Below, in pieces: positions 33,903 through 41,312 of a DNA stretch of 64,000 nt; the first letter of the stretch is position 1; each line of letters opens with the position of its first letter. Source of the DNA: Streptomyces albipurpureus (GTDB lineage: Bacteria; Actinomycetota; Actinomycetes; Streptomycetales; Streptomycetaceae); the NCBI RefSeq assembly GCF_023701525.1, contig NZ_JAMQAW010000029.1, forward strand, positions 112,802 through 176,801. Direction: 5' to 3'. The notes under the pieces are model-generated. The model was not told where the DNA came from. It made no database searches and was given only the letters and a program-made list of their open reading frames with translations. The translations under genes were made by a program, and so were the position numbers.

Positions 33903-34897
33903 CCCGGCCGGTGGTGCTCATCAACCTGGAATCCCCGCATTCGTTCTGGCGGTTGTCTGCCGAGCACAAGCGTTCCCTTCGTGCTTCTTTCCCGGGTGTG
34001 GATTTCCGTACGGCCGCCGAGGAGGACGTGCCGTACCGGATGGCGGAAGTCAGCATCTACTTCGGCTGGCGGTTCGAACCCTCCTGGCTGGTCGGCGCGC
34101 CGCGTCTGAACTGGATCGCATCCCCGGCCGCCGGCACCGACCATCTGCCCGTTGCCGAGGCGCACTCCGCCGGGGTGGCCCTGACCCGCTCGTACGGGTT
34201 CCACGGCCGTCCCATGGCCGAGCACGCCATGGGGCTGGTCCTGGGCTTCTCTCGCGGATTGTTCACGAGCCAGCGCGTTCAGCGGAACCGGACCTGGTGG
34301 AAGGACGACCTCGCCGAGGAGTTCTTCGACCTGGCCGGGTCGACGATGACCATCGTCGGCTGCGGCAGCATCGGAGGCCACCTCGCGCGCACCGCCCGCG
34401 CCTTCGGTATGGACGTGATCGGAGTACGCCGGACGCCGCCTGTGGCAGCGCGGGACGGGATCACCTGGATGCACGCCTCGGCGGTGCACCAGGCCGTTGC
34501 CGTCGGCGACGTGGTGGTCGACCTGCTGCCGGCCACCCGGGCCACGAACCATCTCTTCGACCACGCCCTCTTCGCGGCCTGTAAGCCGGGAGCCATCTTC
34601 CTCAACCTCGGCCGTGCGGCAACCGTCGACCAGTCGGCCCTCCTGGCCGCCCTCAATACCGCCCACCTGCGGGGCGCCGCGCTGGACGTATCCGACCCGA
34701 GGCCCCTGCCCCCTCGCCATCCTCTGCGGCTCCACCCCCGGGTCGTGCTCACGCCGAAGAGTTCGACGCTCTGCCACACGTACATGGACGGGGCGGTCGC
34801 GTTCTTCGCCGAGAACCTGCGCCGCTTCCTTGCTGGCCAGCCGCTCAACGGCCTGGCCGAAGTACCCGACGCCCATTCCCCCCTCGCAGGAGGCTGA
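33899..34897 (+). CDS. D-2-hydroxyacid-dehydrogenase-like protein with altered active site
   Basis: A 332-residue protein of the D-isomer-specific 2-hydroxyacid dehydrogenase family. The NAD-binding GCGSIGG is at 154-160, and FLNLGRAATVD carries the substrate arginine R239. The catalytic Glu and His are replaced: DVSDPRPLP has R268 where the family has Glu, and TPKSS has K287 where the family has the His of TPHxA. Either the chemistry is unusual or the protein is a non-dehydrogenase paralogue. GTG start overlapping the previous stop. It is the second gene of the operon. Confidence 0.82.
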   Translation: MTRPVVLINLESPHSFWRLSAEHKRSLRASFPGVDFRTAAEEDVPYRMAEVSIYFGWRFEPSWLVGAPRLNWIASPAAGTDHLPVAEAHSAGVALTRSYGFHGRPMAEHAMGLVLGFSRGLFTSQRVQRNRTWWKDDLAEEFFDLAGSTMTIVGCGSIGGHLARTARAFGMDVIGVRRTPPVAARDGITWMHASAVHQAVAVGDVVVDLLPATRATNHLFDHALFAACKPGAIFLNLGRAATVDQSALLAALNTAHLRGAALDVSDPRPLPPRHPLRLHPRVVLTPKSSTLCHTYMDGAVAFFAENLRRFLAGQPLNGLAEVPDAHSPLAGG

Positions 34898-34900
34898 CCC

Positions 34901-36013
34901 ATGCCCACCACCCGCCACCGTGACCTGATCGCAGCCTTCGCGGCTACCGGCCGCAACCACCCCTACCTGGCCTTCACCCTGAACTCGTTGTGCAACCTGG
35001 ACTGCGTGTTCTGCAAGCCCCGCTGCATGCCGGACTACGGGCACAAAGACCGCCCCCTGACCACCGCCGACTACGCGGCCATCGCCGCCGAGGCCGGGGT
35101 CTGGAAGATCCGGAAGGCGCACTGCTCCGGCGGCGAACCGACCCTGCGGGCGGACATCCTCGACGTGATCGAGGGCCTCGCCGACGGCCTCGGGTGCGAC
35201 GCCGCGATCGGCATGACGAGCCACGGCAACCTACGCCGCGGGCTGAGCGTGGAGAAGCTGCACCGCGCCGGACTGACGTACCTCAACCTCAGCCTCCACA
35301 GCCTCGACCCGACGCGATCCGCCACGATCATGGGCGGCGGCGATCCGCGCACGACTATGCGCACCCTCGACGAGGCTCTCTCCCTCGGAATGCGGGTGAA
35401 GATCAACTGCGTCCTCCAGCGCACCTACCTGGACGACGCCTTCGCCGTGGCCGAGTTGGCCCGCGACCTACCTGTCGCCGTCCGTCTGATCGAACTCCAG
35501 AACATCGGGCCCGCACAGGCGCTGTTCGACACCGAGTTCATCAACGAGGCGGACGTCCGCAGTCGTCTCCATGAATGGTTCGCGGGTGCGGGGGAGGTCT
35601 CTCGTGAACAGCTCGGGGTCCGTAGCCCCGGGCAGTATCTCCGTCCCGACGGCTGGGCGGGCTCGATCGGCTTCATCTCCAACTCCAGCTGTGCCACCTG
35701 CTCCGACGCCAATCGCATCAAGATCACGCCCACTGGTGTGGCCCGCCCCTGCATCCTCCACAACCGTGACATCCCCCTGAAGCCCCACCTCGCCGACAGC
35801 ACCCTCGGCGACGCCTTCGCCCACCTCTTCCAGGCCATGCTCGAACGCAACACGAACGACGCCTGGCAGGGCTTCCATTACGTCGACTACGACCTTCGCT
35901 GGGACCGGATGGAGCGTCCCGAGGGCACCCCGGTCCTGCTGCCCCTGCTCCCCGTCCTCCCCTCGGCCGCGGCCCAGCCCTGGTGCACCCGAGCCTCCAA
36001 CGGAGAGCGGTGA
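34901..36013 (+). CDS. MoaA-like radical SAM enzyme with second FeS site
   Basis: A 370-residue radical SAM protein. CNLDCVFC (C-x3-C-x2-C, about residues 31-38) binds the SAM [4Fe-4S] cluster and HCSGGEPTLR is the SAM-binding GGEP block. The C-terminal CATCSDANRIKITPTGVARPCILH has the C-x2-C-x13-C spacing of the auxiliary cluster in MoaA-type enzymes, which binds the nucleotide substrate. It starts 3 bp after the dehydrogenase stop and overlaps the next start by 1 bp (TGATG). It probably rearranges or cross-links a nucleotide- or sugar-like substrate in this pathway (inference). Confidence 0.87.
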   Translation: MPTTRHRDLIAAFAATGRNHPYLAFTLNSLCNLDCVFCKPRCMPDYGHKDRPLTTADYAAIAAEAGVWKIRKAHCSGGEPTLRADILDVIEGLADGLGCDAAIGMTSHGNLRRGLSVEKLHRAGLTYLNLSLHSLDPTRSATIMGGGDPRTTMRTLDEALSLGMRVKINCVLQRTYLDDAFAVAELARDLPVAVRLIELQNIGPAQALFDTEFINEADVRSRLHEWFAGAGEVSREQLGVRSPGQYLRPDGWAGSIGFISNSSCATCSDANRIKITPTGVARPCILHNRDIPLKPHLADSTLGDAFAHLFQAMLERNTNDAWQGFHYVDYDLRWDRMERPEGTPVLLPLLPVLPSAAAQPWCTRASNGER

Positions 36014-37131
36014 TGGTCGCGGCCGAAGCGCCGCCGCTCTACCCGGGTCTCGGAGCGCTGTACGAACACGAGCTGGATGCCCACGGGGTCGGGGCCGTGA
36101 TGCTCACCCACAAATGGCAGCCGGCCGATCTGCTGGCTCCCCACTCCGACATCGACGTGCGTGTCCTCCTTCCCGAGGCCCCCGCTAACTGGGAGGAGTG
36201 GAATCACCGTCTGGCCGCGGCGCATAAGTCCGCGGTCCGCCGAGAGGTCTCCCACGGGCGGCTTCTGGAGCACCCTCCCGGGTTCGCATTCACCGTGCCC
36301 GAAGCGGACGGACGGCTCGTCTGCGCACCTGAGCTCGCGACCTGGTCGCTGATCAGCGGTAGCGCCCGGGACTTCCAACGCTGGAGGTCCCGGGCCCAGA
36401 TGGCCCCCTGGTGCGAGATCGACGAACGCTTCTACCGGGCAATCCTCCAGTCGAGGCTCGGAGGCCGGTACCAGCTCGCTGCGGACAGTACGGACAATGT
36501 GGTCGAGGACATCACCGCGTACCGGCGTCACTGCGTGGCCTGGCACTACCTCGCCCCCTGCTGGTTCGCTGCCGCCGCACTCGCGACACGGACGCGCTGC
36601 CCCGGCAAGACCGCCGCGCTCACCCAGTGGCGCCCGGACGGGCTGGACGCGTACGCCGAGCTGTTTCTCCGGCACTCCGAAGACGGACCCAACGGGCGAC
36701 TCCGCAGCGCGCGCCACCTGCTCCGCGCGGCACACGTCTCCCTGGAAGCGGCCATGCGCCGCATTCCGCAGGCAAGCCACCCTCCCGACAAGGGCAAGGA
36801 GTCCACTGCCACCGACTGGGCAATGACCGCCGGAATGCTCCGCGTACGTGTCGCCCGCTGGCTGTACTACCTCGATCCGCCGCACGGTGTCGCGACCGAG
36901 TACCTGATCCGGCGGGAGGCAAAGGAACTCCGTTCCGCCGCACAGACCCTGAACGCGCTCGCGGAAGACGGTGCCACTCCCGCCCAGCGCCTGGCCGCCC
37001 GAATGGCCGGGCTGATCCCCACCGGACCGACGACTGTCGACACTCTGCGCACCACCCTCGCGCTCTGGCACCGGCAGAAGTCCACGGTGCAGGACTTCCT
37101 CAGCCTCCCGCCCGGTGCCATCCACCTCTGA
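36013..37131 (+). CDS. Nucleotidyltransferase-like protein of the biosynthetic operon
   Basis: A 372-residue protein. The N-terminal GVGAVMLTHKWQPADLLAPHSDIDVRVLL has a D-x-D pair in a strand context typical of nucleotidyltransferase folds. The rest is helical, with conserved-looking ITAYRRHCVAWHYLAPCWFAAAA and VARWLYYLDPPHGVATEYLIRREAKEL. No family can be named with confidence. The ATG at 36013 shares its A with the previous TGA and has GGAG 8 nt upstream. A 16-bp gap separates it from the second radical SAM gene. Confidence 0.7.
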   Translation: MVAAEAPPLYPGLGALYEHELDAHGVGAVMLTHKWQPADLLAPHSDIDVRVLLPEAPANWEEWNHRLAAAHKSAVRREVSHGRLLEHPPGFAFTVPEADGRLVCAPELATWSLISGSARDFQRWRSRAQMAPWCEIDERFYRAILQSRLGGRYQLAADSTDNVVEDITAYRRHCVAWHYLAPCWFAAAALATRTRCPGKTAALTQWRPDGLDAYAELFLRHSEDGPNGRLRSARHLLRAAHVSLEAAMRRIPQASHPPDKGKESTATDWAMTAGMLRVRVARWLYYLDPPHGVATEYLIRREAKELRSAAQTLNALAEDGATPAQRLAARMAGLIPTGPTTVDTLRTTLALWHRQKSTVQDFLSLPPGAIHL

Positions 37132-37147
37132 CACAAGGAGCCCCGCC

Positions 37148-37945
37148 ATGCCCGCGCGTGCGTCCCAGCCCCGCGCCCTGAAAACGGCGAAGATCAAGAT
37201 CACGACGAAGTGCAACCGTTCCTGCGACTTCTGTATCTTCGCCGACGGCGCCCAGGGCGAGAACATGGCCCCAGAGCTGTTCTCCACCATCCTGACCCGA
37301 CTGGAGACGATCCCTTTCCAGCAGTTGCACATCAACGGCGGCGAACCCACCGTGCACCGGGACTTCCCCGCTCTCAGCGAAGCCGCCCGGACACGCCTGC
37401 CGGACAAGGTCATGGTTCTGGGCACGAACGCCATCACGCTGGCCCGCAACCAGCGGATCATGGAGGCCACGCTCCGCTCATACGACCAGATCCTCATCGG
37501 CTGCGACGACGAGCACGAGAACTACGCCGAAGTGCACGCCGTCGTGCCCCGTCTCCGCGAAGCCGGCAAGACCGTGGTAGTCAACAGCGTGCTGGAAGGC
37601 ATCAGTTCCTCCCGTCTCGTGGAGCTCGCGAGGCTGTGCGACACGTACGGCGCAATCCACGTCACCAACCACGTGCACCACGTCGACGTCGGCCAGCCGG
37701 CGAACGAGCTGCGCGGCATCTGCGACCGCTACCTCGACCAGCACCTGATGATCGAGATGGACGGCTCCTGCTACCGCTGCTTCAACGCCATGGCGAAGGA
37801 CGACAGCGAGTTCAGCATCTGGGACGAGGACCTCGCGGCCAAGGTGTTCGCCCCCCGAGGCCATCACTTCCGGTTCTGCCTTCGCTGCCACGAGTACACC
37901 GACTCGGGCGCCGCTCTCCTGCCTGCCCGCATTCCCACCGCATGA
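37148..37945 (+). CDS. Radical SAM enzyme with C-terminal cysteine pairs
   Basis: A 265-residue radical SAM protein with the cluster motif CNRSCDFC (C-x3-C-x2-C, about residues 20-27) and HINGGEPTVH. Two C-terminal CxxC pairs, CYRC and CLRC, suggest a shortened SPASM/Twitch-type auxiliary cluster. The ATG at 37148 has AAGGAG upstream. Its ATGA overlaps an alternative start of the carbamoyltransferase gene. It is the second radical SAM enzyme of the operon and probably acts on the same scaffold as the first. Confidence 0.85.
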   Translation: MPARASQPRALKTAKIKITTKCNRSCDFCIFADGAQGENMAPELFSTILTRLETIPFQQLHINGGEPTVHRDFPALSEAARTRLPDKVMVLGTNAITLARNQRIMEATLRSYDQILIGCDDEHENYAEVHAVVPRLREAGKTVVVNSVLEGISSSRLVELARLCDTYGAIHVTNHVHHVDVGQPANELRGICDRYLDQHLMIEMDGSCYRCFNAMAKDDSEFSIWDEDLAAKVFAPRGHHFRFCLRCHEYTDSGAALLPARIPTA

Positions 37946-37968
37946 CTCCAGACCGGAGGTACACGACC

Positions 37969-39696
37969 ATGCCCGCAGTCCTCGGGCTGAACTTCCACCA
38001 CGACACCGCCGCCGCCTTGATCGTCGACGGCCGCCTCTACGCGGCAGAAGAGGAACGCTGGAGCGGCGTCAAGCACAACCACCCCACCCGCAAGGGCACG
38101 CTCGCCGCACCGGTCCGTGCCCTTCAGTGGTGTCTGGAGGCCGCCGGCGTCGAACCGCAAGACATCGACGCCGTCTGGGCCGCCTCCATGCGCCCCAACC
38201 CCGCAGCCGGCTGGTGGCTCACCGAGGAGCGGGACGAACTCGCCGCTCTCTTACCTGCCCCGCTCGGTGACCATCTCCGCCTCCTCTCCCACCACACCGC
38301 CCATGTGCTGTCCGGGTACCTGCTCTCCGGACACGCCCACGCGGCGGGCCTCGTCATTGACGCCGGCGGCTCCTCCCTCGGCTCCGACTTCGGTCCGGGG
38401 CGGGAACGCATCACCGGCTACGACCTGCGGCCGGATCGCATCGACCGCATCCACCAGAGCATGCCGACCGTGGTTCCCGGCCCTGTCGGCCCTCGGCGCG
38501 TTCACTCCTCCCTCGGGCACTTCTACCGAAACCTGGCCCGCAGAGTGATCCCACCGGGCGACGAACCCGAGGGCAGCATGATGGCGCTTGCGGCGTTCGG
38601 CGACCCCCAGCGTTACGGGCCGCAGATCCGCGAACTCGTACGGCTCGGCGACGACGGCGAGGTCCGGATCGGCCACCCATGGGGCTCGGCGGACAGCAGC
38701 ACACCGCTGCTGCTCCGTGGCCGCGTCTGGACCGCTGACAACGTCGTGGAGCAAGCCGACTCGGATCGGGCCGACCTGGCCGCCGCAGTCCAGGATGTCT
38801 TCTCCGAGTCGGTCATCCACATCGCACGCCATCTTCAACGGCTCACAAGAGCCTCGGCGCTGGTGTTCTCGGGTGGGTGCGCCCTGAACTCCCACCTCAA
38901 CGGCCGGCTGGCCGACGACAGCGGCTTCGACACCCTCTTCGTGGCGCCGGCACCGCACGACGCGGGCACCGCTGTGGGCGCAGCCTTGTACGTCTGGCAC
39001 TACCAGCTCGGGCAGGAACGTCTCCAGGTGCCGACCGACGCGGCCTGGGGCCCGAACCCGGGCACTCTGAAAGCGGGTGCGATGCCATCCGGGTACCGCG
39101 CTCTGACCGGCCTGGGGGCGGACCAGGCACCGGCGGCGGCAGCAGCGCTGCTCGCTCAGCACCGCGTTGTCGGCTGGGTACAGGGACCGCTCGAATTCGG
39201 GCCCCGGGCCCTCGGGCACCGCTCGATCCTCGCCCACCCGGGCCACGCCGCCACGCGGGACCGACTCAACGCGATCAAGCAACGAGCTGCGTACCGCCCG
39301 TTCGCCCCGGCCGTCCTCGCCGAGCACGCCACGGAGTGGTTCATGTCAGCGGGCGACCCCTTCATGAACCGCGTCGCCCACGTCCGCCGGTGCCGAGCCG
39401 ACCGCATAGCCGCAGTCACCCACCACGACGGCACCGCGCGCGTCCAATCCGTGGCCACAGACCACCAGGGCCTGCACGAACTCCTCCAGCGATTCCACGA
39501 GCACACCGGCCTGCCGCTGCTGTTGAACACGTCCTTCAACCTCAAAGGCACGCCGATCCTGCGATCCGCCGAGCAGGCCGTACAGGCGGCAGCCGGCCTC
39601 GGACTCGACGCCCTCGCCGTCGGAGACACCCTCCTGATCGCCGACCACGTCCCCGACCCCCGGGCTCTACCCCAGCCATCCTTACGAGAGGGGTGA
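37969..39696 (+). CDS. NodU/CmcH-family O-carbamoyltransferase
   Basis: A 575-residue carbamoyltransferase. The N-terminal Kae1-like ATPase domain has GLNFHHDTAAALIVDG, HHTAHVLSGYLLSG and VFSGGCALN. The C-terminal YrdC-like part has GWVQGPLEFGPRALGHRSILAHP, YRPFAPAVL and LLNTSFNLKGTPI. The family transfers a carbamoyl group from carbamoyl phosphate, via carbamoyl adenylate, to a hydroxyl of an antibiotic or sugar. The ATG at 37969 has GGAGG 9 nt upstream; an ATG at 37942 would add nine residues. It strongly supports secondary metabolism for this operon. Confidence 0.92.
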   Translation: MPAVLGLNFHHDTAAALIVDGRLYAAEEERWSGVKHNHPTRKGTLAAPVRALQWCLEAAGVEPQDIDAVWAASMRPNPAAGWWLTEERDELAALLPAPLGDHLRLLSHHTAHVLSGYLLSGHAHAAGLVIDAGGSSLGSDFGPGRERITGYDLRPDRIDRIHQSMPTVVPGPVGPRRVHSSLGHFYRNLARRVIPPGDEPEGSMMALAAFGDPQRYGPQIRELVRLGDDGEVRIGHPWGSADSSTPLLLRGRVWTADNVVEQADSDRADLAAAVQDVFSESVIHIARHLQRLTRASALVFSGGCALNSHLNGRLADDSGFDTLFVAPAPHDAGTAVGAALYVWHYQLGQERLQVPTDAAWGPNPGTLKAGAMPSGYRALTGLGADQAPAAAAALLAQHRVVGWVQGPLEFGPRALGHRSILAHPGHAATRDRLNAIKQRAAYRPFAPAVLAEHATEWFMSAGDPFMNRVAHVRRCRADRIAAVTHHDGTARVQSVATDHQGLHELLQRFHEHTGLPLLLNTSFNLKGTPILRSAEQAVQAAAGLGLDALAVGDTLLIADHVPDPRALPQPSLREG

Positions 39697-39701
39697 CGGA
39701 A

Positions 39702-40316
39702 ATGGCCGTTGCCAATCTGCCTCACATCCTGACCACACTCGCCACCAGCACATGGGCCGACCGGGACCGTTCCCGCGCCCGTGTGGCTGCCGGTCTGGCC
39801 CTCGCGATCTACGCTGGGCATACCCGAGATCAGGGCACCCCGTACGTCCAGCATCCGCTCGCCGTCGTCACGGTTCTGCGGTCCGAGCTCGGCGTCACAC
39901 AGCCCGAAACCCTCCTCCTCGGCCTTTTGCACGACGCCCTGGAGGTCGATCCGGGCTCAGAGGCTCTCGTCACCCACCAGCTGGGGGCACCCTTCGCTGA
40001 ACGCCTACGCGCGATGACGCCCGACCATCGGCTCGAACGCCGGCCCAAGGTTCCGGGCGACGAGAACCGATGGCGCGTGAAGACAGCGGCCCTCCCCGCA
40101 GAGGAGCTCCTGGTACGGCTGGCCGACCGCATCCACAACCTGCGCGACCTGGCCGCCTCGCCGAACCATGAACGCCGGCGGAAGTTCGTACGGAACCTCA
40201 CAGACTTCCACCTCCCCCTGGCCGCCGCCGCACGCCGCCTCAGCCCTCACCTGGAAGCCGCGCACACGCTGCTCAACGCCGAGCACATCCACCACCAACA
40301 GGAGATACGCCCGTGA
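39702..40316 (+). CDS. HD-domain (p)ppGpp-hydrolase-like protein
   Basis: A 204-residue HD protein with the RelA/SpoT hydrolase-type pattern: AIYAGHTRDQGTPYVQHPLAVV, LLGLLHDALE (the HD pair) and LVRLADRIHNLRDL, closely resembling the KLADRxHN block of SpoT and MESH1. It lacks any synthetase domain. Stand-alone enzymes of this class remove the 3'-pyrophosphate of ppGpp or act on other nucleotides. In this operon it may process a nucleotide intermediate. The ATG at 39702 is 5 bp after the carbamoyltransferase stop; the stop overlaps the next GTG. Confidence 0.82.
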   Translation: MAVANLPHILTTLATSTWADRDRSRARVAAGLALAIYAGHTRDQGTPYVQHPLAVVTVLRSELGVTQPETLLLGLLHDALEVDPGSEALVTHQLGAPFAERLRAMTPDHRLERRPKVPGDENRWRVKTAALPAEELLVRLADRIHNLRDLAASPNHERRRKFVRNLTDFHLPLAAAARRLSPHLEAAHTLLNAEHIHHQQEIRP

Positions 40317-41302
40317 GACGGATCGTGTACTCGATGGAGCCGGTTGGTCGGACCGGCGGCCGGGTCTACCTTCGGATGCTTCACGAGGCGACCGCCGACG
40401 ATGTCGAGTGGCGCACGGTTCCGGACCACAAGCGCACGTACCGCGTCCGCCGCTGGCGGAAGATCCGCCACCTCGCCCGACTGGCCCCGACCGTCCGGGG
40501 GCTGAGTTCCGCCGCCACCGGCACCTTCGTGTGGGACGACCTCAGCCTGCTGCTCTTCACACCGGAGATGCGGGCCCGCACGGTGTTCCTCCTGCACCAC
40601 TACGAGCCGTTGCAGCACGACTCCACTCCTGTGGAGGCCATGCTCTGGGAGCGTCTGTTCCGGGTGCTGCCGCAGTGTGCGGCCGTGGTGTGCGTATCCC
40701 CGTACTGGGCTGACTTCCTCCGGTCCCGCAGCGTCCACAACGTACGGGTGATCTACAACGCCTTCGACATGACCGAGATCGAACGGGCACGCGCCCTTGA
40801 CCGGGCCGAGTGCCGCGCCGAATTCGACCTGGCCGCGGACACGATCGGCGTGTACGCGGGCAAGGCCGTCCACTGGAAGGGCACCGCAGAGGTCGCGGTG
40901 GCCCTGGCCGGCGCACCCGGGCTTCAAGTGATCACCAGCGGCAGCAACACCATCGGCTTCGGCGGTGCGCACTACGACGTGGAGCGCGAGCGATACCTGC
41001 GGCTGCTGCGGGCATGCGACGTCGGCGTCTTCCTGCCCCGGATGCGGGAGGGCTGGAGCCGCTGCGCAGCCGAGGCACTGCTGCTCGGGCTGCCCTGCCT
41101 GATCCGACCGGTCGCGGGCCTCCGCGATCTCGCGGCCCTGACCGGCCAGCCGGCGCCGGACCTCGACCGTCTGTCGACGCAGGTCCGGGAACACGCTACG
41201 GCGCGCCGAACCGAAGCCAAGGCCGCGTACGAGGCCCTGGCCCAGTTCGACCTGCACTACTTCGGAAACGCCTGGGGCGACCTTCTCGCGCAGGTCGCCT
41301 GA
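40313..41302 (+). CDS. Glycosyltransferase, GT-B fold
   Basis: A 329-residue glycosyltransferase. N-terminal MEPVGRTGGRVYLRMLHEA, middle FLLHHYEPLQHDSTPVEAMLWE and VVCVSPYWADFLRS, then the donor-binding YAGKAVHWKGTAEVAVALAG and the E-x7-E-like EGWSRCAAEALLLGLPCLI. It is probably GT4-like and cytoplasmic. GTG start overlapping the HD gene stop. It is the last gene of the operon, and its 3' end is only 10 bp from the convergent glutamyl-tRNA synthetase gene. Confidence 0.82.
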   Translation: MRRIVYSMEPVGRTGGRVYLRMLHEATADDVEWRTVPDHKRTYRVRRWRKIRHLARLAPTVRGLSSAATGTFVWDDLSLLLFTPEMRARTVFLLHHYEPLQHDSTPVEAMLWERLFRVLPQCAAVVCVSPYWADFLRSRSVHNVRVIYNAFDMTEIERARALDRAECRAEFDLAADTIGVYAGKAVHWKGTAEVAVALAGAPGLQVITSGSNTIGFGGAHYDVERERYLRLLRACDVGVFLPRMREGWSRCAAEALLLGLPCLIRPVAGLRDLAALTGQPAPDLDRLSTQVREHATARRTEAKAAYEALAQFDLHYFGNAWGDLLAQVA

Positions 41303-41312
41303 CCGGGGCCGC

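Noticed and set aside
35887..37497. 536-codon minus-strand open frame across the radical SAM and nucleotidyltransferase-like genes
   Set aside because: It is antisense to three coupled genes with clear motifs and ribosome sites.
32022..41302. RiPP cluster
   Set aside because: Radical SAM enzymes suggested it, but no precursor peptide, RRE-type recognition protein, peptidase or exporter could be found near them.
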